Positions 1 through 8,996 of a stretch of 64,000 bases of DNA are shown in pieces (position 1 is the first letter of the stretch; the number at the start of each line of letters is the position of its first letter). The stretch spans positions 124,001 through 188,000 of the forward strand of contig NZ_JAGQCJ010000002.1 in the NCBI RefSeq assembly GCF_024346135.1, in the 5' to 3' direction. Under the pieces are notes generated by a model. That model ran no database searches. It was given only the letters and a program-made list of their open reading frames with translations, and was not told the DNA's origin. A program made the translations under genes and the position numbers. The DNA comes from Cyanobium sp. CH-040. GTDB lineage: Bacteria > Cyanobacteriota > Cyanobacteriia > PCC-6307 > Cyanobiaceae.

Positions 1-417
1 TTCGCCGGCACCGGCACCCACTGCCTGATGGGCATCGGCGCGGCCCCTGAAGGGGTGATCTCCGCCGCCGCCCTGCGTGCCCTGGGCGGCCACTTCCAGG
101 GGCAGCTCGTCTATGACCCCGCCGTGGCCCAGACCAAGGAGTGGGAGGGGCTCACCCGCGAGGGCAACCTGGCCCGCCTGGCCGAGATGGGCATCAGCGA
201 CCCCGACAGGGTCTACGAAGCCGAGGAACTGGCCTGCGGCGAGAACGTGGTCTTCGCCGCCTCCGGGATCACCGACGGCCTGCTCTTCGACGGCGTCAAG
301 TTCGAGCCGGACTGCACCCGCACCAGCTCGCTGGTGATCAGCACCCTGGACAACACCGCTCGCTTCACCACGACGGTTCACATCAAGGAGGGCGCCAAGA
401 GCATCTCCCTGCGCTGA
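1..417 (+). CDS. glpX: class II fructose-1,6-/sedoheptulose-1,7-bisphosphatase, C-terminal part
   Basis: The reading frame is open from base 1, so the gene begins outside the window; about 138 C-terminal residues are visible. The segment with [16 protein letters not shown] resembles the substrate-binding end of GlpX-type bisphosphatases, and the tail ([11 protein letters not shown], then the last few residues) fits the family. In cyanobacteria this bifunctional enzyme dephosphorylates fructose-1,6-bisphosphate and sedoheptulose-1,7-bisphosphate in the Calvin cycle and gluconeogenesis. It lies 44 bases upstream of hemA on the same strand, an arrangement known from Synechococcus and Prochlorococcus. 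I see no break in the visible part. Identification is firm; the N-terminal Mg-binding residues cannot be checked here. Confidence 0.93.
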   Translation, partial: FAGTGTHCLMGIGAAPEGVISAAALRALGGHFQGQLVYDPAVAQTKEWEGLTREGNLARLAEMGISDPDRVYEAEELACGENVVFAASGITDGLLFDGVKFEPDCTRTSSLVISTLDNTARFTTTVHIKEGAKSISLR

Positions 418-461
418 GGTTCCCACCCCCGCCAGCTCACCGGCTCCATCACGTTTCCTCC

Positions 462-1772
462 ATGCACATCGCGGTCGTCGGACTGAGCCATCGCACGGCT
501 CCGGTGGAGATCCGGGAGCGGCTCAGCATCCCGGAGCAGACGATGGAGGACTCCCTCCAGAGGCTGCGCAGTGATGAGCAGGTGCTGGAGGCCTCCATCC
601 TCAGCACCTGCAACCGGCTGGAGATCTACACCCTGCTCCGCCATCCCGAGCAGGGCATCACCGCGGTGGGGCAGTTCCTCAGCCAGGTCTCCGGCCTGGC
701 GATCGAAGACCTTTCGCCCCACCTGTTCACCTACCACCACGAGGAGGCGGTAGGGCACCTGCTGCGGGTGGCCGCCGGCCTCGATTCGCTGGTGCTTGGT
801 GAAGGCCAGATCCTCTCCCAGGTGAAGCGGATGGTGCGCCTCGGCCAGGAGCACCGCTCCCTCGGTCCGATCCTCAACCGCCTGCTCAACCAGGCGGTGA
901 GCACCGGCAAGCGGGTGCGCACCGAAACCAGGCTCGGCACCGGCGCCGTGTCGATCAGCTCGGCGGCGGTGGAGCTCGCCCAGCTCAAGGTGGGCCAGGC
1001 CCGCGGCCAGGACGAGATGGTGCCGCTCGATCAGGAGCAGGTGGCCGTCGTGGGTGCAGGCCGCATGGCCAGGCTGCTGCTCCAGCACCTGCAGGCCAAG
1101 GGCTGCCGGGGCGTGGTGCTGCTCAACCGCACCCTCAGCAAGGCGGAACTGCTGGCCGCCGATTTCCCCGACCTGCCCGTGCAGTGCCGCCCCCTGGAGG
1201 ATCTGGACCACTGCCTGAGCACCTGTTCGCTGGTGTTCACCAGCACCGGCGCCGAGGACCCGATCATCAGCGCCGAGCGCCTCTCGGGGCTCAACCGGCG
1301 CAGCTCGCTGATGCTCGTGGACATCGGCGTGCCCCGCAACATCGCCGCAGACACCGCCTCGCTCCCCGGAGTGCAGGCCTTTGACGTGGACGACCTCCAG
1401 GAGGTGGTGGCCCGCAACCAGGAGGCACGCCGGGAGATGGCCGCCGAGGCCGAAGCCCTGCTGGAGGAGGAAGCGCGCCTGTTTCTGGAGTGGTGGGACG
1501 GCCTTGAGGCGGTGCCGGTGGTGAACCGGCTGCGCCGCCTGCTGGAGGACATCCGCGAACAGGAACTGCAGAAGGCCCTCAGCCGCATGGGACCGGACCT
1601 CTCGGCCCGGGAGCGCAAGGTGGTGGAGGCCCTCAGCAAGGGCATCATCAACAAGATCCTGCACACCCCGGTCACCAACATCCGGGCGCCGCAGCCCCGT
1701 CCGCACCGCCACACGGCGATGCGGGTGCTCGAGGAGCTGTTCGAACTCCATGACCCCGTACAGTCCGACTGA
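462..1772 (+). CDS. hemA: glutamyl-tRNA reductase
   Basis: This enzyme reduces glutamyl-tRNA to glutamate-1-semialdehyde with NADPH, the committed step of the C5 pathway to heme, chlorophyll, bilins and cobalamin. The product is 436 aa, normal for the family. Residues 1-12 ([12 protein letters not shown]) are a typical start. The catalytic cysteine is Cys50 in STCNRLEIY, and a Rossmann nucleotide-binding motif ([13 protein letters not shown]) begins near residue 192. The C-terminal helical dimerisation domain is complete. An upstream extension of the open frame runs into glpX, but ATG 462 gives the conserved N-terminus. It sits between glpX and glgC on the same strand. In other organisms the enzyme is feedback-regulated by heme at the protein N-terminus; nothing in the DNA shows regulation. 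Confidence 0.97.
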   Translation: MHIAVVGLSHRTAPVEIRERLSIPEQTMEDSLQRLRSDEQVLEASILSTCNRLEIYTLLRHPEQGITAVGQFLSQVSGLAIEDLSPHLFTYHHEEAVGHLLRVAAGLDSLVLGEGQILSQVKRMVRLGQEHRSLGPILNRLLNQAVSTGKRVRTETRLGTGAVSISSAAVELAQLKVGQARGQDEMVPLDQEQVAVVGAGRMARLLLQHLQAKGCRGVVLLNRTLSKAELLAADFPDLPVQCRPLEDLDHCLSTCSLVFTSTGAEDPIISAERLSGLNRRSSLMLVDIGVPRNIAADTASLPGVQAFDVDDLQEVVARNQEARREMAAEAEALLEEEARLFLEWWDGLEAVPVVNRLRRLLEDIREQELQKALSRMGPDLSARERKVVEALSKGIINKILHTPVTNIRAPQPRPHRHTAMRVLEELFELHDPVQSD

Positions 1773-1897
1773 TCCCGGTTGATGGGATCACCGCTGTGCT
1801 GCCTGCAACAGTTCGTGCCCCTCGCCCCCCTCCCCCCTGGCCTGATGACCGGGCCTTCCCCTACGGTCGCCGCAGCCCAACAACGGGGACGGCTGGC

Positions 1898-3193
1898 ATG
1901 AAACGGGTACTTGCGATCATCCTCGGCGGTGGAGCGGGCACGCGCCTCTATCCGCTCACCAAGATGCGGGCCAAGCCGGCCGTTCCCCTGGCCGGCAAGT
2001 ACAGGTTGATCGATATTCCCATCAGCAACTGCATCAACTCCGAGATCAACAAGATCTACGTGTTGACGCAGTTCAACAGCGCTTCGCTCAATCGTCATCT
2101 GACGATGACCTACAACCTCTCGGCCGGCTTCGGCCAGGGTTTCGTGGAGGTGCTGGCTGCTCAGCAGACCCCCGACAGTCCCAGCTGGTTCGAGGGCACG
2201 GCCGATGCCGTGCGCAAGTACCAGTGGCTGTTCCAGGAATGGGACGTGGACCATGTGCTGATCCTCTCCGGCGACCAGCTCTACCGGATGGATTACAGCC
2301 GTTTCGTGCAGCACCACATCGACAGCGGCGCCCAGCTCTCGGTGGGGGCCCTGCCGGTGGATCCCCAGCAGGCCGAGGGTTTCGGACTGATGCGCACCGA
2401 TTCCAGTGGTCGCATCCAGGAATTCAGGGAGAAGCCCAAGGGTGAAGCCCTGGAGGCGATGCGGGTGGACACCCAGAGTCTGGGTCTGTCTGCCGAAGAA
2501 GCTCAGCAGAGGCCCCACCTGGCCTCCATGGGTATCTATGTCTTCAGCCGCGACACCCTCTTCGACCTCCTCAATTCCAACCCGGCCGCCACGGATTTCG
2601 GTAAGGAGATCATCCCGATCGCGCTGGAGCGTGGTGATCGTCTGCAGAGCTATCTCTTCAACGACTACTGGGAAGACATCGGTACGATCGGTGCATTCTA
2701 TGAGGCCAATCTCGCTCTGACCCAGCAGCCCAATCCACCATTTTCCTTCTACGACGAGAAGTTCCCAATCTACACGCGTCCTCGCTATCTGCCGCCCAGC
2801 AAGCTGCAGGATGCCCAGGTCACCGAATCAATCATTGGCGAGGGGTCATTGCTGAAGGCCTGCAGCATTCACCGCTGCGTGCTCGGGGTGCGCTCCCGCG
2901 TGGAGGATGAAGTGGTGCTCCAGGACACGCTGGTGATGGGATCGGACTATTTCGAATCCTCCGAGGAACGGGCCCTGCTGCGGGAACGGGGCGGAACACC
3001 CGTCGGCATCGGGCGAGGCACCACGATCAAGGGAGCGATCGTGGACAAGAACGTGCGCATTGGCCGGAACGTGACGATCACCAACAAGGACCGTGTCGAA
3101 GAAGCTGACCGTCCGGAGCTGAACTTCTACATCCGCAACGGCATTGTCGTGGTGGTGAAGAACGGCACGATTGCTGACGGAACCGTGATCTGA
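1898..3193 (+). CDS. glgC: glucose-1-phosphate adenylyltransferase
   Basis: ADP-glucose pyrophosphorylase makes ADP-glucose from glucose-1-phosphate and ATP, the rate-setting step of glycogen synthesis in the cytosol. The 431-aa product begins [20 protein letters not shown] with the nucleotide-binding [12 protein letters not shown] loop, followed by [14 protein letters not shown]. The glucose-1-phosphate region (FGKEIIP) and the left-handed beta-helix C-terminal domain, which carries the 3-phosphoglycerate/phosphate regulatory lysines in cyanobacteria, are present, ending in ADGTVI. The open frame extends about 100 bases upstream, but ATG 1898 gives the family's standard N-terminus. It follows hemA and precedes gnd on the same strand, but the 125-base and 214-base gaps suggest its own promoter. 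Confidence 0.97.
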   Translation: MKRVLAIILGGGAGTRLYPLTKMRAKPAVPLAGKYRLIDIPISNCINSEINKIYVLTQFNSASLNRHLTMTYNLSAGFGQGFVEVLAAQQTPDSPSWFEGTADAVRKYQWLFQEWDVDHVLILSGDQLYRMDYSRFVQHHIDSGAQLSVGALPVDPQQAEGFGLMRTDSSGRIQEFREKPKGEALEAMRVDTQSLGLSAEEAQQRPHLASMGIYVFSRDTLFDLLNSNPAATDFGKEIIPIALERGDRLQSYLFNDYWEDIGTIGAFYEANLALTQQPNPPFSFYDEKFPIYTRPRYLPPSKLQDAQVTESIIGEGSLLKACSIHRCVLGVRSRVEDEVVLQDTLVMGSDYFESSEERALLRERGGTPVGIGRGTTIKGAIVDKNVRIGRNVTITNKDRVEEADRPELNFYIRNGIVVVVKNGTIADGTVI

Positions 3194-3326
3194 GATCCCT
3201 CAATCAGCCAGCGCGGTTTCCGGGCAGCATCTTCCGGCAACGGCCATCTCTCACGGCCACCTTTCACGGCCAGCTCCCGTCGGTCGGCGGCCCCCGTCGC
3301 GAGCCGTCACCTGTTCTGGATTCATG

Positions 3327-3394
3327 ACATGGCCGCCCATGTTGTGACGGATCTGGACGTTGCCGACAGCAGTTGTTCACACTGACGGAACAAC
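3327..3394. promoter_or_regulatory. two inverted repeats in the gnd leader
   Basis: Two perfect inverted repeats lie between glgC and gnd. The first is ACATGG-CCGC-CCATGT (3327-3342), a compact 16-bp dyad of the size of a protein operator. The second is GTTGTTC and GAACAAC separated by 9 bases (3372-3394), ending 13 bases before the gnd ATG at 3408; as RNA it could form a hairpin next to the start codon. Neither is followed by a T-run, so they are not intrinsic terminators. I do not recognise a specific regulator. Oxidative pentose phosphate genes are strongly clock- and light-controlled in cyanobacteria, which makes the sites plausible but unproven. Confidence 0.4.
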
Positions 3395-3407
3395 ACACGC
3401 GCATTGC

Positions 3408-4826
3408 ATGGGAACGGCACATTTCGGCCTGATCGGCCTGGGTGTGATGGGCGAGAACCTGGTGCTCAACGCTGAGCGCAACGGCTTCTCCAGCGTCGTC
3501 TACAACCGCACCTGGGCCAAGACGGAAGCCTTTCTCGCCGGCCGGGGTGCCGGCAGGGACATCAGCGGTGCCCGCACCCTCGAGGAGTTCGTGGCCGCCC
3601 TGGAGCGGCCGCGCCGGATTCTGATGATGGTGAAGGCGGGTGAGCCCGTGGACGCCATGATCGCCACGATCTCACCGCTGCTGGAGGAGGGCGATCTGCT
3701 CATCGACGGCGGCAATTCGCTCTACACCGACACCGAGCGCCGGGTGAAGGAGCTGGAGAGCCGCAGCTTCGGCTACATCGGCATGGGCGTCTCCGGCGGT
3801 GCCAAGGGGGCGCTGGAGGGGCCGAGCATGATGCCCGGCGGTACCCGCGCCGCCTACGACGCGATCGAACCCCTGGTGCGCAAGATGGCCGCCCAGGTCG
3901 AGGACGGTCCCTGTGTGACCTACATCGGCCCCGGCGGTGCCGGCCACTTCGTGAAGACCGTGCACAACGGCATCGAATACGGGATCGAACAGATCCTGGC
4001 CGAGGCCTACGACCTGATGAAGCGCGTCGCCGGCCTCAACGGCGACCAGATGGCCGCCGTGCTGGCGCAGTGGAACGAGGCCGAGGAGCTGGCCTCCTAT
4101 CTGGTGGAGATCACCGAGGTGTGCCTGCGCACCAAGGACCCCGACGACGGCGGCGACCTGGTGGAGCGGATCGTGGATGCCGCGGGCCAGAAGGGCACGG
4201 GCCTGTGGACCGTGGTGAGCGCCCTGGAGATGGGGGTGCCGGTGCCCACCATCTACGCCGCCCTCAACGCCCGGGTGATGAGTTCCCTGCGGGAGGAACG
4301 GCTGCGGGCCGGTGCGGTGATACCGCCGCCCGCCAGCCACTCCTTCGACCTGGGCACGCCCGCCGATGCCATGGCGCCCCTGCGGGACGCCTGCATCGCC
4401 GCCTGTGTGGTGAGCTACGGCCAGGGCATGGCCCTGATGCAGGAGGCGTCCCGGCTGCATGACTACAACCTCGACCTGGCCGCCATCGGCCAGATCTGGA
4501 AGGGGGGCTGCATCATCCGGGCCCGCCTGCTGCAGCGGATCCAGGACGCCTACAACGCCAGCCCGCAGCTGGCGAACCTGATGCTCGATCCCTGGTTCGC
4601 AGCCCTGATCAACCGCTGTCTTCCCGGCCTGCGCCAGGTTGTGGCCGGTGCCGCCCTGGCCGGCATCCCGGTGCCCTGCCTCTCCAGCACCCTCGACTAC
4701 ATCGACAGCTACCGCAGCGGCCGCCTGCCCCAGAACCTGGTGCAGGCCATGCGCGACTGCTTCGGCTCCCACACCTACGAGCGGGTCGACCGGCCGGGCA
4801 CGTTCCACACTGAATGGTTGAGCTGA
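3408..4826 (+). CDS. gnd: 6-phosphogluconate dehydrogenase (decarboxylating)
   Basis: It oxidatively decarboxylates 6-phosphogluconate to ribulose-5-phosphate, reducing NADP, in the oxidative pentose phosphate pathway, the main night-time NADPH source in cyanobacteria. The 472-aa length is standard. The N-terminal Rossmann motif is GLIGLGVMGENL (about residues 7-18), and the family signature IVDAAGQKGTGLWT lies near residues 255-268. The frame is open from a TTG at 3360, but ATG 3408 gives the conserved start; the extra residues do not look like family sequence. No strong ribosome binding site precedes either start. The downstream pgl starts 8 bases after the stop or overlaps it, so both are probably one transcript. 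Two inverted repeats precede the gene. Confidence 0.97.
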   Translation: MGTAHFGLIGLGVMGENLVLNAERNGFSSVVYNRTWAKTEAFLAGRGAGRDISGARTLEEFVAALERPRRILMMVKAGEPVDAMIATISPLLEEGDLLIDGGNSLYTDTERRVKELESRSFGYIGMGVSGGAKGALEGPSMMPGGTRAAYDAIEPLVRKMAAQVEDGPCVTYIGPGGAGHFVKTVHNGIEYGIEQILAEAYDLMKRVAGLNGDQMAAVLAQWNEAEELASYLVEITEVCLRTKDPDDGGDLVERIVDAAGQKGTGLWTVVSALEMGVPVPTIYAALNARVMSSLREERLRAGAVIPPPASHSFDLGTPADAMAPLRDACIAACVVSYGQGMALMQEASRLHDYNLDLAAIGQIWKGGCIIRARLLQRIQDAYNASPQLANLMLDPWFAALINRCLPGLRQVVAGAALAGIPVPCLSSTLDYIDSYRSGRLPQNLVQAMRDCFGSHTYERVDRPGTFHTEWLS

Positions 4827-4834
4827 GTCTCGCC

Positions 4835-5581
4835 ATGACCACCATCGACTCCCCATCACCCTCCGCTGCCCGGTACCGCCTGGAGGTGGTCGCGTCCCCG
4901 GAGGCCATGGCCCGCCGCTGCTCCGAGACGATCGCCTCGGCCATCGACCTGGCCCTGGCCGAACGGGACCGCTGTCAGATCGCCCTGGCCGGCGGCCGCA
5001 CGCCCGCGGCCACTTACCGCCAGCTGGGCCAGGAGCATCTTCCCTGGGAGCGGGTGGATCTGCTGCTCGGCGACGAGCGCTGGGTGCCGGTGGAGGCTGA
5101 GGCCAGCAACGCCCGTCTGCTGCGCGAGACGCTGATGGCCGGCGGCCCGGGTCGAGAGGCCCGGCTGCACCCGGTGCCCACCCACCTGGCCAGCCCGGCG
5201 GAGGGGGCACGGGCCTACGCCCAGACCCTCGCCAAGCTCTGCGGCGAGCATCCGCCCGTGCTGGATCTGGTGCTCCTCGGCCTGGGGGAGGACGGCCACA
5301 CCGCCTCGCTCTTCCCGGGTACCGCGGCGACCGCGGTGACGGACCAGACCGTGACCGTGAGTGAGGGCAAGGGGCTGCCGCGCATCACCCTCACAGCGCC
5401 GGTGCTCTCCGCCGCCCGCAGGGTGGTGTTTCTGGTGAGTGGGGCGGACAAGTGCGAGGCGCTGGGCCGCCTGCTCGACGCCGCCGAATCCGTGGAGCGC
5501 ACACCGGCCCGGCTGGTGCGGCCGGCCGCCGAGGTGCTGGTGTTCGCTGACCGGGCTGCGGCTGAAGGTCTGGAGGCCTGA
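4835..5581 (+). CDS. pgl: 6-phosphogluconolactonase
   Basis: It hydrolyses 6-phosphogluconolactone to 6-phosphogluconate, the step just before Gnd. The product is 248 aa from ATG 4835; an in-frame ATG at 4814 would overlap gnd by 13 bases and add seven residues. The N-terminal part has the GlcN6P isomerase/6PGL fold motif QIALAGGRTP (about residues 48-57), and the active-site segment LGLGEDGHTASLFPG lies near residues 148-162. It lies directly behind gnd and six bases before a CIA30-family gene, which suggests a four-gene transcript from gnd to 6583. The start choice is the only real uncertainty. Confidence 0.94.
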   Translation: MTTIDSPSPSAARYRLEVVASPEAMARRCSETIASAIDLALAERDRCQIALAGGRTPAATYRQLGQEHLPWERVDLLLGDERWVPVEAEASNARLLRETLMAGGPGREARLHPVPTHLASPAEGARAYAQTLAKLCGEHPPVLDLVLLGLGEDGHTASLFPGTAATAVTDQTVTVSEGKGLPRITLTAPVLSAARRVVFLVSGADKCEALGRLLDAAESVERTPARLVRPAAEVLVFADRAAAEGLEA

Positions 5582-5586
5582 GCGCG

Positions 5587-6168
5587 ATGCAGGCCGAGCA
5601 GGGCACCATGCCCCAGCCGGGGGACGGGCTGGAGATCGTGGCTGGAGCCGGTTTCAGCGGCTGGAGCACCCTCAACGACGTGATCATGGGGGGACGCAGC
5701 TCCGGGTGGTGCAGCGCCGGCTCCGACGGACTGGTGATGGAGGCGCAGGTGGTGGCGGAGGGTGGCGGCTTCGTGAGCTGCCGCTCGCCCGACTTCGTGC
5801 CGCCGCTCGATCTCTCCGCCTACCGCGGACTGGCCCTGGAACTGGACGGCGACGGCCGCCGCTACAAGCTGGCGATCGCCTGCGCCGACCGGGTGACCGG
5901 AGCGGCGGAGCTCATCCCCGGCGGACTGCGCTGGGTGGCTGAGTTCGGCACCGAACCCAGCGGCACCACCCGGGTGGTGCTGCCCTTCCAGCGGCTCACC
6001 GCCAGCGTGCGGGCGCGCCCCCTGGGGCTGCCCCTGCGTTTCGATCCGCGCCGGATCAGGCGACTGCAGATCCTGCACTCCAGGTTCAACGACAGCGGCG
6101 GCCCCAACCCGGGCTTCCGGGCCGGGCCGCTGCGGCTGGTGATCCGCCGGATCGAGGCGGTGGCCTGA
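5587..6168 (+). CDS. CIA30-family protein
   Basis: The 193-aa product matches the pattern of the NADH:ubiquinone oxidoreductase intermediate-associated protein 30 (CIA30) family, a galactose-binding-like beta sandwich. The characteristic elements are WSTLNDVIMGGRSSG (about residues 26-40) and, later, FDPRRIRRLQILHSRF. Eukaryotic CIA30 is a complex I assembly factor. Cyanobacterial relatives are conserved but not functionally assigned; a role in NDH-1 or photosynthetic complex biogenesis is inference only. No signal peptide or membrane segment is visible. It starts six bases after pgl and ends seven bases before the next gene. An in-frame ATG eight codons in is an alternative start. Confidence 0.8.
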   Translation: MQAEQGTMPQPGDGLEIVAGAGFSGWSTLNDVIMGGRSSGWCSAGSDGLVMEAQVVAEGGGFVSCRSPDFVPPLDLSAYRGLALELDGDGRRYKLAIACADRVTGAAELIPGGLRWVAEFGTEPSGTTRVVLPFQRLTASVRARPLGLPLRFDPRRIRRLQILHSRFNDSGGPNPGFRAGPLRLVIRRIEAVA

Positions 6169-6175
6169 GCGCGCC

Positions 6176-6583
6176 ATGGCCGAGATGCTCAGCCTGTCGC
6201 TGGAGCAGCTGGCCCGGGTTGCGGACCTCTGCCTCCCGCCCTGGCGCCATGCCGTGCGGCGGAGCGAGCCCTGCAGCGCTGAACATGAGCCTGGCGGGGA
6301 TGCGGCCCTGATTCCCCTGGACTGCACGCTGCGGCTCGAAGCGCGCGATGGTGAAGGGGTGCGTCAGCCTCAGCACGATCTGGAGCTGGAGATCTACCGC
6401 AGCGGCGCGGAGCTCAACCTGATGCTCAGCCGCGTGGCCGAGGAGCAGGCACCCCTGCTGTGGCATGGCCGCCATCCGGTGTGGCTGGATGGGGAGTCCG
6501 GCGAGCGCCGCGAACGGCCCGCCGATGGGCTGCCGCTGGAAGCCTTCAGCCGCCGCCTGCGGGCCCTGCTGGCGGTGGAGTGA
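6176..6583 (+). CDS. conserved cyanobacterial hypothetical protein
   Basis: The 135-aa acidic, soluble protein has no signal peptide or membrane segment. It has leucine-rich beginnings (LSLSLEQLARVADLCL) and a central stretch typical of small beta-strand cyanobacterial proteins (HDLELEIYRSGAELNLMLSR). I do not recognise a domain or active site. It is the last gene of the gnd-pgl-CIA30 run, seven bases behind the CIA30 gene, so it is probably co-transcribed. Codon usage matches its neighbours. The function is unknown; position next to a CIA30 protein is the only clue. Confidence 0.7.
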   Translation: MAEMLSLSLEQLARVADLCLPPWRHAVRRSEPCSAEHEPGGDAALIPLDCTLRLEARDGEGVRQPQHDLELEIYRSGAELNLMLSRVAEEQAPLLWHGRHPVWLDGESGERRERPADGLPLEAFSRRLRALLAVE

Positions 6584-6620
6584 CGCCACTGGAGTGATGG
6601 CGGCGGCGGCGCTCGGCCGG

Positions 6621-6659
6621 TTGACACACCCGTACTACCGGGGCTAGTACAGGCGTACT
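6621..6659 (+). promoter_or_regulatory. candidate promoter with LexA-like (SOS) box
   Basis: TTGACA at 6621-6626, a perfect -35 element, is followed after 18 bases by TAGTAC (6645-6650), a weak -10. Overlapping the -10 is the dyad AGTAC-AGGC-GTACT (6646-6659). This fits the cyanobacterial LexA consensus RGTACNNNDGTWCB at every position except the D position, which is C here. A further GTAC occurs at 6632-6635. An operator overlying the -10 is where a LexA-type repressor would act. The next start codon downstream is the 47-codon ORF at 6687. The elements are seen directly; LexA binding is inference. Confidence 0.5.
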
Positions 6660-6686
6660 GGAGTCAGTTTCTCGCCGCCGCGTCCC

Positions 6687-6830
6687 ATGCCTTCCCGTCC
6701 CATGCCGGTCGTCGCCTCCCCCTACGCCCCCTTCCGCGCAGCCGAGTGGATGCGCACGCCGCCGGTGCCGCCGGCCGCATCTGTCCCCAGGCCCGGCCCG
6801 CAGCCCCCAGGTGCTGCGCGGCGGGCCTGA
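6687..6830 (+). CDS. small ORF (47 codons) behind a LexA-like box
   Basis: An ATG at 6687 opens a 47-codon frame rich in Pro, Ala and Arg, with a short aromatic stretch (SPYAPFRAAEWMRTPP, about residues 11-26). A second in-frame ATG lies five codons further on. No clear Shine-Dalgarno sequence precedes it; a GGAG lies about 24 bases upstream, too far. It is the only ORF in the 278-base gap between the plus-strand gene ending at 6583 and convergent ilvD, and it sits about 28 bases downstream of the candidate -10 element. I recognise no family. If real, it could be a DNA-damage-induced small protein; high GC makes spurious short ORFs common, so confidence is modest. Confidence 0.35.
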   Translation: MPSRPMPVVASPYAPFRAAEWMRTPPVPPAASVPRPGPQPPGAARRA

Positions 6831-6847
6831 GCAGCAGCCTCTCTTCG

Positions 6848-6867
6848 CTCTGAGGCAGGCCTCAGAG
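6848..6867. terminator. hairpin at the 3' end of ilvD
   Basis: CTCTGAGG and CCTCAGAG form a perfect 8-bp stem with a 4-base loop, overlapping the ilvD stop codon (6862-6864). No T-run follows on either strand, so this is at best a rho-dependent or RNA-stability element between the convergent 6687 ORF and ilvD. Confidence 0.4.
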
Positions 6868-8538
6868 CTCCGGCTGGTCGGTCACGGCCCCCTTGCTGCT
6901 GCTGCTCACCAGGCGCGCGTACTTGCCCAGCACACCGGTGCGGTAGCGGGGCTCGGGCTTCACCCAGGCGGCGCGGCGGCGGGCGATCTCCTCGTCCGGC
7001 ACATTCAGCTGGATCAGCAACTGGTTGGCATCCACGGTGATGCTGTCGCCCTCCTGCACCAGGCCGATGGTGCCCCCCACGGCGGCCTCGGGGGCCACGT
7101 GGCCCACCACCAGGCCGAAGGAGCCGCCGGAGAAGCGGCCGTCAGTGATCAGCGCCACCGAATCCAGGAGCCCCTGGCCCACGATCGCGGCGGTGGGGCT
7201 GAGCATCTCGCGCATGCCGGGGCCACCCACCGGGCCCTCCTGGCGCACCACCACCACATCCCCGGGCTTGATGCGCTTGTCGAGGATGGCGGCCAGGCAG
7301 GTCTCCTCGCTCTCGAACACCCGGGCCGGGCCGGTGATCCCCGGGTTCTTGACGCCGCTGATCTTGGCCACCGCGCCCTCCTCGGCCAGGTTGCCCTTGA
7401 GGATCGCCAGGTGCCCCTTGGCGTAGAGGGGGTTGCTGAGGGGCCGGATCACGTCCTGATCGGCGGGAGGCTCGGAGGGCACCTCGGCGAGCACCTCGCG
7501 CAGGGTCCTGCCCTCGATCGTGCGGCAGTCACCGTGCAGCAGGCCGGCATCGAGCAGCAGCTTCATCACCTGGGGGATGCCGCCGGCCCGATGCAGATCC
7601 ACCGTCACGTAGCGGCCGCTGGGCTTGAGGTCGCAGATCACCGGCACCCGCTGGCGGATGCGCTCGAAATCCTCGATCGCCAGTTCCACCCCGGCGGTGC
7701 GGGCCACCGCCAGCAGGTGCAGCACCGAGTTGGTGGAGCCGCCCACCGCCATGATCACGCTGATGGCGTTCTCGAACGCCTCGCGGGTGAGCAGATCGCG
7801 GGGGCGGATGTCGGCCTGGATAGCTTCGGCGAGCACCTCGGCGCTGCGGGCGGCGCTGTCGGCCTTCTCGGGGTCCTCAGCGGCCATGGTGGAGCTGTAG
7901 GGCAGGCTCAGGCCCATCACCTCGAAGGCGGCGCTCATCGTGTTGGCGGTGAACATGCCGCCGCAGCTGCCGGCGCCGGGGCAGGCGTTCTTCTCGATGG
8001 CGGTGAGCTGCTGCTCGTCGATCTGGCCGCCGCTGTACTGACCCACCGCCTCGAAGGCGCTCACCACCGTGAGGTCGCAGGCGCCAAGCTTTCCGGGCTT
8101 GATCGTGCCTCCATACACAAAGATGGAGGGAATGTTCATGCGGGCCATGGCCAGCATGGCGCCGGGCATGTTCTTGTCGCAGCCGCCGATCGCCAGCAGG
8201 GCGTCCATGCTCTGGCCGTTGCATGCGGTTTCGATCGAGTCGGCGATCACCTCCCGGCTCACCAGGGAGTACTTCATCCCCTCGGTGCCCATGGAGATGC
8301 CGTCACTCACCGTGATCGTGCCGAACATCTGGGGCATGGCACCGGCCTGGTGAGCGGCCTCCTCGGCACGCCGGGCCAGGTCGTTCAGTCCCAGGTTGCA
8401 CGGGGTGATGGTGCTGTAGGCGTTGGCGATGCCGATGATCGGCTTGCTGAAGTCGCCGTCGCCGAAGCCCACGGCGCGCAGCATGGCGCGATTGGGTGAG
8501 CGCTGGACCCCCTGGGTGATGGCGGCGGAGCGGAGCAT
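6862..8538 (-). CDS. ilvD: dihydroxy-acid dehydratase
   Basis: IlvD dehydrates 2,3-dihydroxy-3-methylbutanoate and its isoleucine-pathway homologue to the 2-oxoacids, the step before transamination by IlvE (also in this window, at 58.4 kb). The 558-aa product has the iron-sulfur cluster cysteines in [12 protein letters not shown] (about residues 119-130) and [16 protein letters not shown] (about 185-200), plus the C-terminal GRFSGGS signature. The start [10 protein letters not shown] at 8538 fits the family. A hairpin sits on the stop codon. It is read convergently with the small ORF at 6687 and is 46 bases upstream, in genome coordinates, of the next minus-strand gene's stop. Confidence 0.97.
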   Translation of the reverse strand: MLRSAAITQGVQRSPNRAMLRAVGFGDGDFSKPIIGIANAYSTITPCNLGLNDLARRAEEAAHQAGAMPQMFGTITVSDGISMGTEGMKYSLVSREVIADSIETACNGQSMDALLAIGGCDKNMPGAMLAMARMNIPSIFVYGGTIKPGKLGACDLTVVSAFEAVGQYSGGQIDEQQLTAIEKNACPGAGSCGGMFTANTMSAAFEVMGLSLPYSSTMAAEDPEKADSAARSAEVLAEAIQADIRPRDLLTREAFENAISVIMAVGGSTNSVLHLLAVARTAGVELAIEDFERIRQRVPVICDLKPSGRYVTVDLHRAGGIPQVMKLLLDAGLLHGDCRTIEGRTLREVLAEVPSEPPADQDVIRPLSNPLYAKGHLAILKGNLAEEGAVAKISGVKNPGITGPARVFESEETCLAAILDKRIKPGDVVVVRQEGPVGGPGMREMLSPTAAIVGQGLLDSVALITDGRFSGGSFGLVVGHVAPEAAVGGTIGLVQEGDSITVDANQLLIQLNVPDEEIARRRAAWVKPEPRYRTGVLGKYARLVSSSSKGAVTDQPEL

Positions 8539-8584
8539 GGGGCGATCGTCAGGTCGCAGCTCTGCAACCTACCCAGCGGTGGTC

Positions 8585-8968
8585 TCAGCCCTGGGGTTGC
8601 AGCTGCTCCAGCTGGCGGCGCACGGCTTCGATCGCCTGGTTGAGTTCGTGCACCTTGTCATGGAGGTCCTTCTCCCCGGCGGGGCCAGCCTCCGGGGTCA
8701 CGGGCACCGCGGTGCCACGCAGGGCGTCATCGAGGGGATCGGCACCGCCCTGCAGGCGGGACAGGCGGAGGCTGCGCTCCTGGCGGGCCGCCAGACGCCG
8801 GCGCTCCGCCACCGACAGCAGCCACCAGCCGAGGCCGGCGGCGCCGAGCACGGCCCCGGCCACCGCACTGGCCAGCACGGCGGAACCCTGGGAACAGCGC
8901 ACCTCGGCATCCCGGAAGGTGGCATCCCCGGAGGTGCGGCTCAGGTCCGTCCGGTCGCGCTCAGCCAT
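8585..8968 (-). CDS. conserved hypothetical membrane protein
   Basis: The 127-aa protein has one predicted membrane helix near residues 31-53 (within AVLASAVAGAVLGAAGLGWWLL), a basic stretch after it (ERRRLAARQERSLR), and a C-terminal heptad-like segment (KVHELNQAIEAVRRQLEQL) that could form a coiled coil. The layout is that of a single-pass membrane-anchored coiled-coil protein. I recognise no family with known function. It lies between upp and ilvD on the same strand, with gaps of 28 and 46 bases, so co-transcription is possible. Codon use is normal. Confidence 0.65.
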   Translation of the reverse strand: MAERDRTDLSRTSGDATFRDAEVRCSQGSAVLASAVAGAVLGAAGLGWWLLSVAERRRLAARQERSLRLSRLQGGADPLDDALRGTAVPVTPEAGPAGEKDLHDKVHELNQAIEAVRRQLEQLQPQG

Positions 8969-8996
8969 GACAGTGCCTTGCCTCTGCCTTCAGAGC

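Noticed and set aside
378-1751. 457-codon open frame opposite hemA
   Set aside because: Shadow of hemA; no motif and unlike neighbouring proteins in composition.
6848-6867. Intrinsic terminator for the plus-strand small ORF
   Set aside because: The stem has no T-run on the plus strand, so it is listed only as a hairpin at the ilvD end.
6811-8499. 562-codon open frame opposite ilvD
   Set aside because: Shadow of ilvD; Ala/His/Gly-rich with no recognisable domain.
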